Shown here in pieces: positions 1-6,311 of a stretch of DNA of 9,536 nt (positions are counted from its first letter, which is position 1; each line of letters opens with the position of its first letter). This stretch comes from CADAWZ01 sp045114665 (GTDB taxonomy: Bacteria; Vulcanimicrobiota; CADAWZ01). The position numbers and the translations under genes are program-made. The stretch covers positions 1 through 9,536 of the forward strand of contig JBGUKW010000226.1 of assembly GCA_045114665.1 (NCBI GenBank), read 5' to 3'. The notes below the pieces were generated by a model. That model did no database searches, had not been told where the DNA came from, and saw nothing but the letters and a program-made list of their open reading frames with translations.

Positions 1-537
1 GAATCAAAAATAACATTCTTAGCTGTTAGTACAATAGAGCCTCGAAAAATGTACGATCAAATTTTAGATGCTTTTGAAATACTTTGGGATAAAGACCAAG
101 ATATAAATCTTGTTATAGTAGGCAAAAATGGTTGGAATACAGAAGAATTAATTGAAAAAATAGAAAATCACAGAGAAATAAACAGAAGATTATTCAAACT
201 TTCAGGAATAAGTGATGAATATTTAAATAAAATCTATGAAAAATCTTCAGCACTAATAATGGCTTCTAAAGCTGAAGGTTTTGGATTAGGAATTATTGAG
301 GCAACATATCACAAAAAACCTCTAATTATAAGAGATATACCTGTATTTAGAGAAATAGCTGGAGAAAATGCTTTTTACTTTACTGGATTTGAAGGCAAAA
401 ACTTAGCAAATGCCATAGAAGAATGGCTCATATTATATAAAGAAAATAAACACCCAAAATCAGACAATATAAAATATTTGACTTGGAAAGAAAGTGTTTC
501 AATGTTAAATGAAAAATTAGAACTTATAACAAAATAA
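1..537 (+). CDS. GT4-family glycosyltransferase, C-terminal part (5' end outside window)
   Basis: The reading frame is open from base 1, so this is the last 178 residues of a longer protein. The first ATG at 49 is internal: the residues before it (FLAVSTIEPRK, about 6-16) are the start of the C-terminal Rossmann lobe in GT-B retaining glycosyltransferases. Then come NLVIVGKNGW, a GISDEYL segment, and the nucleotide-sugar-binding E-x7-E motif at E92 to E100 (EGFGLGIIE). After that are RDIPVFREIAG and a closing LTWKESV segment. This order is typical of GT4 mannosyl- or rhamnosyltransferases of O-antigen and capsule loci. The protein should be cytoplasmic or membrane-associated and transfer a sugar from a nucleotide donor, here probably a GDP-linked one given the neighbours. 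The family and fold are secure; donor and acceptor are unknown. The stop codon overlaps the ribosome-binding site of the next gene, which indicates one operon. Confidence 0.93.
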   Translation, partial: ESKITFLAVSTIEPRKMYDQILDAFEILWDKDQDINLVIVGKNGWNTEELIEKIENHREINRRLFKLSGISDEYLNKIYEKSSALIMASKAEGFGLGIIEATYHKKPLIIRDIPVFREIAGENAFYFTGFEGKNLANAIEEWLILYKENKHPKSDNIKYLTWKESVSMLNEKLELITK

Positions 538-541
538 GGAG
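536..541 (+). promoter_or_regulatory. Ribosome-binding site for a TTG start
   Basis: AAGGAG lies 7 nt before the TTG at 549 and overlaps the TAA stop of the preceding gene. This near-perfect Shine-Dalgarno match supports the non-ATG start, as does the N-terminus it gives (MKNALITGITGQDG), where the dinucleotide-binding motif begins at once, as it normally does in this family. Confidence 0.85.
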
Positions 542-548
542 TAAAAAA

Positions 549-1565
549 TTGAAAAACGCACTTATAACAGGAATAACAGGTCAAGATGGATCATATCTTG
601 CAGAACTTTTGATAGAAAAAGGATATAATGTATATGGATTGGTAAGAAGAAAAAGTCAACTATCTTATGGCAATTCAGAACATTTAAAAGATAAAGTCAA
701 TTTTATAGATGGCGATATGACTGATTTATCATCTCTCATAAGAGCTATAAAAACATCAAATGCAGACGAAGTATATAATTTAGCTGCTCAATCATTTGTA
801 GCAACAAGTTGGGTTCAACCAATATACACAGCAGAATGTGACGGCATTGGTTGCACAAATTTACTCGAAGCAATAAGACTTGTAAAACCTGAATGTAAAT
901 TCTATCAGGCTTCAACAAGTGAAATGTTTGGACTTGTTCAAGAAATTCCACAAAAAGAAACAACTCCATTCTATCCAAGAAGTCCATATGGTGTAGCTAA
1001 ACTCTATGCCCACTGGATTACAAAAAATTACAGAGAAAGTTATGGAATGTTCACATGTTCAGGAATACTCTTTAATCATGAATCAGAGAGAAGAGGGCTT
1101 GAATTTGTAACAAGAAAAATTTCAAATGCAGTTGCAAGGATCAAAGCAGGCTTACAAGAACATGTCGAGCTTGGCAACTTAAATGCCAAAAGAGATTGGG
1201 GACACAGTGCAGACTATGTAAGAGCAATGTATTTGATGTTACAACAAGAAAAACCAGATGACTATGTTATAGCTTCAGGTGAGACAAGAACAATAAGAGA
1301 TTTTTGCAATTCAGCATTTAAATATGCAGGATTCGAACTCACTTGGGAAGGCGAAGGAGTTGACGAAAAAGGCATTGACAAAAACACAGGAAAAATTCTT
1401 GTAAAAGTAAATCCAAAATTCTTCAGACCTGCTGAAGTCGAATTGTTACTTGGTTGTCCTGAAAAAGCAGAAAAAGTTCTCGGTTGGAAAAGAGAAATTT
1501 CTTTTGAACAACTTGTAAATAGAATGGTACAGCATGATATCGATCTTATAGAAAAAAGAGGATAA
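549..1565 (+). CDS. gmd: GDP-mannose 4,6-dehydratase
   Basis: This 338-residue extended short-chain dehydrogenase converts GDP-D-mannose to GDP-4-keto-6-deoxy-D-mannose, the branch point to D-rhamnose, L-fucose, perosamine and related sugars. The N-terminal Rossmann motif is GITGQDGSYLAE (residues 8-19), followed by the R33-R34 pair that typically binds the NADP phosphate. GDMTD lies at 55-59 and YNLAAQSFV at 76-84. The catalytic set is intact: T123 and E125 in STSEMFG, and Y147 with K151 in SPYGVAK. The GMD-specific block FNHESERRGLEFVTRKI follows at 175-191, then GNLNAKRDWG; HESE replaces the more usual HESP. Length fits the short bacterial GMDs. It starts with TTG behind a strong Shine-Dalgarno site and sits 3 nt before its paralogue. 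Identification is very secure. Confidence 0.96.
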   Translation: MKNALITGITGQDGSYLAELLIEKGYNVYGLVRRKSQLSYGNSEHLKDKVNFIDGDMTDLSSLIRAIKTSNADEVYNLAAQSFVATSWVQPIYTAECDGIGCTNLLEAIRLVKPECKFYQASTSEMFGLVQEIPQKETTPFYPRSPYGVAKLYAHWITKNYRESYGMFTCSGILFNHESERRGLEFVTRKISNAVARIKAGLQEHVELGNLNAKRDWGHSADYVRAMYLMLQQEKPDDYVIASGETRTIRDFCNSAFKYAGFELTWEGEGVDEKGIDKNTGKILVKVNPKFFRPAEVELLLGCPEKAEKVLGWKREISFEQLVNRMVQHDIDLIEKRG

Positions 1566-1568
1566 AAA

Positions 1569-2576
1569 ATGAAAAAAGCTCTTATTACTGGAATAGCAGG
1601 ACAAGATGGCTCTTTTCTTGCCGAATTTCTTTTAAGTAAAAATTATGAAGTAATCGGTCTTGCCAAAAAAGAATTTGCAACATCTGAAAATATATCAAAT
1701 ATAATTGATAAAATAAAGATTATAGATGGGGATGTTGCTGATTTTGATTCTGTTTTAAAAACAGTAAAAGATATAAAACCAGATGAAATTTATAATCTTG
1801 CAGCTCAATCTTTTGTTGCTGACAGTTGGAACAACCCAAGTATTACTGCTCAATGCAATGCGTTAGGTCCAGTAAACATACTTGAATCAATAAAAAGAGA
1901 AAGTCCAAATACGAAATTTTTTCAAGCCTCAACCTGTGAAATCTTCGGAAAACCAAAAGATTCTCCACAGACAGAATCAACAGCAATTCATCCAATTACA
2001 CCTTACGGAATTGCAAAATTATATGCACATCTAATGGTTGAAACATATCGCAAAAATTATGGAGTATTTGCTTCTTGTGGAATCCTTTTTAATCATGAAT
2101 CAGAGAGAAGAGGAAAACAATTTGTAACAAGAAAAATTTCAAGTTCTGTTGCAAGCATAAAACTTGGATTATTAGATCATATTGAGTTGGGAAATCTAAA
2201 TTCACAAAGAGATTGGGGATATGCTCCAGACTATGTAAAGGGTATGTACTTAATGCTTCAACAAAAAAAGAGTGATGATTTTATACTTGCAACAGGAAAA
2301 CCCGTTAAAGTAAGAGATTTTTGCAATATTGCATTTTTATCTGCTGGAATAGAACTTGAATGGGAAGGTTCTGGACTTGAAGAAAAGGGAATCGACAAAA
2401 AGACTGGAAAAACACTTGTAAAAGTAAATCCAAAATTTTTTAGACCAACTGAAAGTAACATATATGTGGGAAATCCACAAAAAGCTGAGACACAGCTTAA
2501 TTGGAAAAGAGAAGTTTCTTTTGAACAAATGGTCGAAAAAATGGTACAGCATGATTTGGAATTATTAAAGAAATAA
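1569..2576 (+). CDS. Diverged GDP-mannose 4,6-dehydratase paralogue (extended SDR)
   Basis: This 335-residue protein aligns with the upstream Gmd along its whole length, with well over half the residues identical by eye. Segments of 23-26 identical bases remain between the genes, so the pair looks like an old tandem duplication. It keeps the Rossmann motif GIAGQDGSFLAE (8-19), the T122/E124 pair in STCEIFG, and Y146/K150 in PYGIAK, so it should be catalytically active. It differs at places that are nearly fixed in GMDs: K33-K34 replaces Arg-Arg in the cofactor loop, STCEIF replaces STSEMF, and PITPYG replaces PRSPYG at the active site. It may be a second dehydratase, may use another GDP-sugar, or may perform a later step such as 4-keto reduction; the sequence does not decide. 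SD AGAGGA (1557-1562) lies 6 nt before the ATG, inside the end of gmd, which suggests translational coupling. Confidence 0.88.
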   Translation: MKKALITGIAGQDGSFLAEFLLSKNYEVIGLAKKEFATSENISNIIDKIKIIDGDVADFDSVLKTVKDIKPDEIYNLAAQSFVADSWNNPSITAQCNALGPVNILESIKRESPNTKFFQASTCEIFGKPKDSPQTESTAIHPITPYGIAKLYAHLMVETYRKNYGVFASCGILFNHESERRGKQFVTRKISSSVASIKLGLLDHIELGNLNSQRDWGYAPDYVKGMYLMLQQKKSDDFILATGKPVKVRDFCNIAFLSAGIELEWEGSGLEEKGIDKKTGKTLVKVNPKFFRPTESNIYVGNPQKAETQLNWKREVSFEQMVEKMVQHDLELLKK

Positions 2577-2606
2577 ATAGAGCTTTTTGTAGATTTATGA
2601 AAAAGT

Positions 2607-2633
2607 AAGACAGAAGAGACAAGACAGAAGAGA
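2607..2633 (+). repeat. 13-nt direct repeat in a purine-rich leader
   Basis: Two identical copies of AAGACAGAAGAGA (2607-2619 and 2621-2633) are separated by one base. They lie in the 85-nt gap between the gmd paralogue and manC. The stretch 2600-2660 is almost pure purine on the mRNA strand and runs into the manC Shine-Dalgarno site. No convincing promoter or terminator was seen in this gap. It may simply be an unstructured, ribosome-friendly leader or a slippage product. Confidence 0.7.
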
Positions 2634-2661
2634 AGAAAGAATCTAAAAGGAGAGAAAAACG

Positions 2662-4038
2662 ATGAAAGTCATCATAATGGCAGGGGGAAGTGGCACAAGA
2701 CTTTGGCCACTCAGCAGAAGCAATTATCCTAAACAATTTTTGAAACTCAAAGAAACAGATAAATCAATATTTCAACAGACAATGTTACGTTGTCTAAAGC
2801 TAACTGAAATAGAAGATATTTACATAGTTACAAATAAAAACTATCGTTTCTTGATTTCAGGGCAGATTGAAGAATTGGGTTTGAAATCTTATGAAGAAAA
2901 TATTCTTCTCGAACCACAGGGAAAAAATACACTTCCTGCAATATGTTATGGAATCAAAGAAATTAGAAAAAAAGGCGAAGACACAGTTGCAGTATTCGCC
3001 AGTGATCATTTAATTGGTCAAACGGACAAATTTATTAATCTCATAAAGTCAGGAATAGAATTATCAAAAGAATATCTAATAACATTTGGCGTCTGTCCAA
3101 CATCTCCTGAAACTGGATATGGTTACATAAAAAAAGGAAATCCACTTTCAACAGGATTTAAAGTCGATTCTTTTAAAGAAAAGCCAAATCTTGAAACAGC
3201 AGAAAAATATGTAAAAGAAGGCTATCTTTGGAATAGTGGAATGTTCATGTTCAGAACAGATATATTTATGGACGAAGTAAAAAGACATTGTCCTGAAGTT
3301 TTTAAATCATTCTTAAATGATGATGCTGAACAATGTTTTAAAGAAACTCCTAAAATTTCTGTTGACTTTGGAGTTATGGAAAAATCTGACAAAGTTGCAG
3401 TAATAGCCCTTGATGTTCCTTGGAATGACCTTGGAAGTTTTGCTTCTTTTTATGATGAATATGATGGCAAAAAAGATGAAAATGGTAATGTAACTTTTGG
3501 AGATGATATTATAATCAACTCTAAAAGAAATATGATATATTCTGAAGGTAAAAAAGCCATTGCAGCAATAGGAATTAAAGACCTCGTAATAGTAGATCAA
3601 AATGATGCACTTTTGATTTGCAAAAAAGATGAAACTCAGTTAGTAAAAGAAGCTGTGGATCAACTGAGAGCCAAAAAAGACCCAAGAGCAGATTTTCATT
3701 TGACAGAATATAGACCTTGGGGGTCATTTACAATTCTTGAAGAAGGTTCTTTTTATAAAATCAAAAGATTGACTGTATTGCCTGGTAAAAAATTGAGCTA
3801 TCAAATGCACTATCACAGAAGTGAACACTGGATTGTTGTATCTGGAACAGCAAAAGTAACAATAAATGATGTAGAAAAACTTGTAAAAAGTGGTGAGAGT
3901 ATTTTTGTTGAAGCAGGATACAAACACAGACTGGAAAATCCAGGAAAACTCCTTTTAGAAGTTATAGAAGTACAATCTGGAGCTTATTTAGGAGAAGATG
4001 ATATAGTAAGATTCCAAGACGATTTTAAAAGATGTTAA
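2662..4038 (+). CDS. manC: Mannose-1-phosphate guanylyltransferase / mannose-6-phosphate isomerase (bifunctional)
   Basis: This 458-residue protein supplies GDP-mannose. The C-terminal domain interconverts fructose-6-phosphate and mannose-6-phosphate, and the N-terminal domain joins mannose-1-phosphate and GTP. The nucleotidyltransferase signature is at the extreme N-terminus (MAGGSGTRLWPLSRSNYPKQF, residues 6-26), with ASDHLI further on and the sugar-phosphate-binding FKEKP at 171-175. The type II isomerase cupin begins near EYRPWGSF and holds the metal-site motif Q381-M-H383-YHRS-E388-H389-W, with H422 in GYKHRLENPG. Length is near the usual 460-480. SD AAAAGGAGAG (2645-2654) precedes the ATG. 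A separate phosphomannomutase (ManB) is also needed and is not in the window. Homologues are called manC, cpsB, wbpW or algA. Identification is very secure. Confidence 0.96.
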   Translation: MKVIIMAGGSGTRLWPLSRSNYPKQFLKLKETDKSIFQQTMLRCLKLTEIEDIYIVTNKNYRFLISGQIEELGLKSYEENILLEPQGKNTLPAICYGIKEIRKKGEDTVAVFASDHLIGQTDKFINLIKSGIELSKEYLITFGVCPTSPETGYGYIKKGNPLSTGFKVDSFKEKPNLETAEKYVKEGYLWNSGMFMFRTDIFMDEVKRHCPEVFKSFLNDDAEQCFKETPKISVDFGVMEKSDKVAVIALDVPWNDLGSFASFYDEYDGKKDENGNVTFGDDIIINSKRNMIYSEGKKAIAAIGIKDLVIVDQNDALLICKKDETQLVKEAVDQLRAKKDPRADFHLTEYRPWGSFTILEEGSFYKIKRLTVLPGKKLSYQMHYHRSEHWIVVSGTAKVTINDVEKLVKSGESIFVEAGYKHRLENPGKLLLEVIEVQSGAYLGEDDIVRFQDDFKRC

Positions 4039-4042
4039 AAAA

Positions 4043-5872
4043 ATGAAAATTCTAATAGATATTCAAAGTCTTCAAGGAGATTCAAAATATAGAGGTATAG
4101 GTCGTTATGTTTCAAATCTTGTAACAAATATGATTAAAACAAAATCTGAAGATGACGAAATATACCTCTTATATAATGATTGGAATAAAGAGACTCAAAC
4201 AGAGATAATAAATAAATTTAAAGATTTAATTCCAAATGAAAATTTAATAAAAACTCACCTTACTTTTAAACTACAAAATGAAAATTATTGGCTTCCAATA
4301 AATGACTATAATAACTGTTTGATAAGACAGACTGAATTATTGAGAGAATATATTATTTCAAAAATAAAACCTGATTTTGTGTTTATTTCAAGTTTTTTTG
4401 AGATAATAGCATCTGTTTCTTCAATATCTAAATTTTTTGAAATTCCAACGGGTATTATAATATATGATTTTTTACCACTGCAAAATAAAAAAGATTTACT
4501 ACCCACAAAATGGCTACAAGATTGGTATAATTCAAAAATTGAATCTCTTAAAAAATCTGATTTATTTTTATGTATATCTGATTTTGTATCAAACGATGCA
4601 AAAGAAATTTTCAGAGATTCAAATATAGAAATAAAATCAATAAGTACTGCATCGTCAGATTTTTGGCAAATAGTCCAATATTCTCAAGAAGAAGAAGAAA
4701 AATTTAATAAAAAATATAAAATAACAAAACCATTTATATTATATACAGGTGGCTCTGATAAAAGAAAAAACATAAAATCACTTATAAAGGCATTCGCTTC
4801 TTTAGAAAACATTAAGCAAGATTATATATTATTTATCGCATTGGGAAAAGTTGGAGATAAAAAAATAGAAAATGAATTAAAATCTTTGGCCAAAGATGAA
4901 TCTCTAACAGAAAGTAAAGAAATTATATTTACAGAGTATGTTTCTGATGAAGATATGAGAATGATGTACAATCTATGCACTCTTTTTGTATTTCCATCAC
5001 TTGGAGAAGGATTTGGATTGACCCCTTTAGAGGCTATGAAATGTGGTGCTACTGTAATTACAAGTAACTCAACATCTCTTCCAGAAGTTGTAGGATTAGA
5101 AGAAGCAATGTTCGATCCTACATCTATTAAAAGTATAAGCAATAAAATAAACGATGTCTTAACAAACAAAGAATTATATAAAAAAATTAAAAATAATTCT
5201 CTTGAAAGAACCAAATTATTTTCTTGGGAAGAAACAGCAAAAAGAGCTTGGAAATATATAAAAGAACAAGTAAAAAAATCAGAAAAAAAGACCGAAAAAT
5301 TTTCAAAAGAAAAATTTCTCGATGAATCTGCAAAAATATTTAGTAAATATAAAGATTTAAAAGATATTGAATATTTAGTTCAAGATATTGCATTAGCTTT
5401 TGACTTTAATGAAAATGAAAAGAAAAATAATAAGTCAATATATATAGATAAAAAGTTAATCTCTTCAACAAACAAAATAATGGAAAAGTTACCAAAACAA
5501 ATAGGAGATTTTGATATAACTTATATTGAAATTTTAACAAATAAACAAATTGGAATAAAAAATATAGAAACAGGAAAAGCAATATCTCCTAACAAAGATG
5601 AAATATTTATTATTGATATAAATATTTTCATCAATAATAACAATTCTATAAAACATTATATAGAAATATTGAAAGAAAGAAAAACAAAATTTTTATATAG
5701 TAATCATAAATGCCTTTTAGGTACTGATGAAGATTTTGATAAATTATCAAAAGAGGATAAAGAAAAAGCTGTTGAATATTTTAAAAAATCTATAGAAGTA
5801 TTTTCAAAACTTTTAAAAATAAGTAAAAGAAATGAAATAATCTGTATTGACAATATTTATGTCAACGACTAA
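4043..5872 (+). CDS. GT4-family glycosyltransferase with a 200-residue C-terminal extension
   Basis: The protein has 609 residues. Residues 1-407 form a complete GT-B glycosyltransferase: an N-terminal lobe opening with MKILIDIQSLQG and YRGIGRYVSNL, SDLFLCISDFVSND before the hinge, PFILYTGGSDKRKNI at the start of the second lobe, and the donor-binding E322-x7-E330 motif in GEGFGLTPLEAMKCG. The RGIGRY opening is typical of mannosyl- and rhamnosyltransferases of O-polysaccharides. A lysine-rich linker (about 408-430) leads to a region of unclear identity (about 430-609), rich in Asn, Ile and Lys. It ends with NEIICIDNIYVND, which resembles SDLFLCISDFVSND of the first domain, so it may be the start of a cut-off second GT-B domain (inference). 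The start is 4 nt after manC with a weak SD, suggesting translational coupling. It is the last gene before the terminator. Donor and acceptor are unknown; GDP-mannose or GDP-6-deoxyhexose is likely from context. Confidence 0.92.
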   Translation: MKILIDIQSLQGDSKYRGIGRYVSNLVTNMIKTKSEDDEIYLLYNDWNKETQTEIINKFKDLIPNENLIKTHLTFKLQNENYWLPINDYNNCLIRQTELLREYIISKIKPDFVFISSFFEIIASVSSISKFFEIPTGIIIYDFLPLQNKKDLLPTKWLQDWYNSKIESLKKSDLFLCISDFVSNDAKEIFRDSNIEIKSISTASSDFWQIVQYSQEEEEKFNKKYKITKPFILYTGGSDKRKNIKSLIKAFASLENIKQDYILFIALGKVGDKKIENELKSLAKDESLTESKEIIFTEYVSDEDMRMMYNLCTLFVFPSLGEGFGLTPLEAMKCGATVITSNSTSLPEVVGLEEAMFDPTSIKSISNKINDVLTNKELYKKIKNNSLERTKLFSWEETAKRAWKYIKEQVKKSEKKTEKFSKEKFLDESAKIFSKYKDLKDIEYLVQDIALAFDFNENEKKNNKSIYIDKKLISSTNKIMEKLPKQIGDFDITYIEILTNKQIGIKNIETGKAISPNKDEIFIIDINIFINNNNSIKHYIEILKERKTKFLYSNHKCLLGTDEDFDKLSKEDKEKAVEYFKKSIEVFSKLLKISKRNEIICIDNIYVND

Positions 5873-5875
5873 AAC

Positions 5876-5908
5876 AAAAAAGGGGCTGTGAAAAACAGTC
5901 CCTTTTTT
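5876..5908. terminator. Bidirectional intrinsic terminator
   Basis: The stem GGGGCTGT (5882-5889) pairs with ACAGTCCC (5895-5902), with one G-U pair and a GAAAA loop. Six A's precede it and six T's follow it, so the structure works in both directions. On the plus strand it ends the polysaccharide operon 4 nt after the last stop codon. On the minus strand it lies just past the 3' end of the tRNA gene. Confidence 0.92.
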
Positions 5909-5913
5909 ATAAA

Positions 5914-5986
5914 TGGAGATAAAGGGAGTCGAACCCTCGACCTTCTGGGTGCGATCCAGACACTCTACCAACTGAGCTATATCCCC
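5914..5986 (-). tRNA. tRNA-Ala, anticodon CGC
   Basis: The 73-nt reverse complement folds as a normal cloverleaf: acceptor GGGGATA/TATCTCC, D arm GCTC-AGTTGGTA-GAGT, anticodon stem TCTGG/CCAGA with loop ATCGCAC, variable AGGTC, T arm GAGGG-TTCGACT-CCCTT, and discriminator A. The anticodon CGC (plus-strand 5951-5953) reads GCG, alanine. The acceptor has the G3-U70 wobble pair, the main identity element for alanyl-tRNA synthetase, which confirms the call. The 3' CCA is not encoded (the next bases are TTT), so it must be added by CCA nucleotidyltransferase. It is convergent with the polysaccharide operon. Confidence 0.96.
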
Positions 5987-6041
5987 GTTTATCCTACCGT
6001 CATAATTTTTTTTTAAATATTTGGCTGTATATTTTCCAATA

Positions 6042-6080
6042 GCCAATTTTGTGGCGAGATATTATACCTCAAAAATTGGC
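6042..6080 (-). repeat. Inverted repeat spanning the proximal tRNA promoter -10 box
   Basis: GCCAATTTT (6042-6050) and AAAATTGGC (6072-6080) are exact 9-nt reverse complements with a 21-nt spacer. The centre falls on the TATAAT of the proximal promoter. It could be an operator, or a hairpin in the RNA made from the distal promoter. The 6041-6046 segment AGCCAA could pair instead with TTGGCT at 6021-6026, so two exclusive folds are possible. Confidence 0.6.
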
Positions 6081-6088
6081 GTAAGCAA
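6061..6088 (-). promoter_or_regulatory. Proximal promoter candidate for tRNA-Ala
   Basis: The minus strand carries a perfect TATAAT (6061-6066) with a weak -35, TTGCTT (6083-6088), 16 nt upstream. Transcription would start near 6054, leaving a leader of roughly 68 nt before the tRNA that RNase P would remove. Confidence 0.5.
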
Positions 6089-6130
6089 AACATTTGAAAT
6101 TTAAATTTACCTTAATTTCAAAAATTGCTT
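6083..6130 (-). repeat. Long imperfect inverted repeat (stem-loop) in the tRNA leader
   Basis: AAGCAA (6083-6088) pairs with TTGCTT (6125-6130), and TTTGAAATT (6093-6101) pairs with AATTTCAAA (6114-6122). This makes 15 base pairs with a 4/2 internal loop and a 12-nt terminal loop. It begins a few bases after the expected start of RNA from the distal minus-strand promoter and is only 2 nt from the next inverted repeat. No U-run follows, so it is not a classical terminator. Confidence 0.6.
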
Positions 6131-6142
6131 TTAATCGAAGTT

Positions 6143-6171
6143 ATTATAATACAAAGTTAAAAACCTGTCAA
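6143..6171 (-). promoter_or_regulatory. Perfect-consensus sigma-70 promoter directed at tRNA-Ala
   Basis: On the minus strand TTGACA (6166-6171) and TATAAT (6143-6148) match the consensus at all 12 positions with the ideal 17-nt spacer. RNA would start near 6136 and run about 150 nt to the tRNA. A match this good is unlikely by chance, even in AT-rich DNA, so a strong housekeeping promoter is probable. Confidence 0.8.
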
Positions 6172-6204
6172 TCTACAAAATATTTCAAATTTTGATTTAA
6201 TTTT

Positions 6205-6233
6205 CTGCCATAAAGAAAATTAAGTGCTAAATT
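6205..6233 (+). promoter_or_regulatory. Distal promoter candidate for the QueG-like gene (extended -10)
   Basis: CTGCCA (6205-6210), a 17-nt spacer that ends in an extended -10 TGC, and TAAATT (6228-6233) form a moderate promoter. Its layout closely matches the better promoter at 7782-7811: both contain TGCCAT followed 12-13 nt later by GTGCTAAA. The leader would be roughly 75-80 nt. Confidence 0.4.
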
Positions 6234-6281
6234 ATAGTTGGGTGGTTAAAAATTAATTTGCAAAATCCAAAAATCAATAAA

Positions 6282-6311
6282 TTGACTTTTGGAAATTTGA
6301 AATAATATTAT
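6282..6311 (+). promoter_or_regulatory. Proximal promoter candidate for the QueG-like gene, possibly leaderless
   Basis: TTGACT (6282-6287) and TATTAT (6306-6311) each match the consensus at five of six positions, with an 18-nt spacer. The -10 ends 6 nt before the ATG at 6318, so the RNA would begin at or very near the start codon. This fits the absence of any Shine-Dalgarno site. Confidence 0.5.

Noticed and set aside
49..537. ATG at 49 as the true start of the first gene
   Set aside because: The frame is open to base 1 and the residues before the ATG (FLAVSTIEPRK) are conserved glycosyltransferase sequence, so the gene is cut by the window edge.
4822..5214. 130-codon minus-strand frame inside the second glycosyltransferase
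   Set aside because: It is antisense to the conserved GT4 donor-binding region, shows no recognisable family and has no upstream Shine-Dalgarno or promoter support.
5813..6046. 77-codon minus-strand frame across the tRNA
   Set aside because: Much of it is a translation of the tRNA cloverleaf and the terminator (GDIAQLVECLDRTQ and so on), so it is an artefact and not a protein gene.
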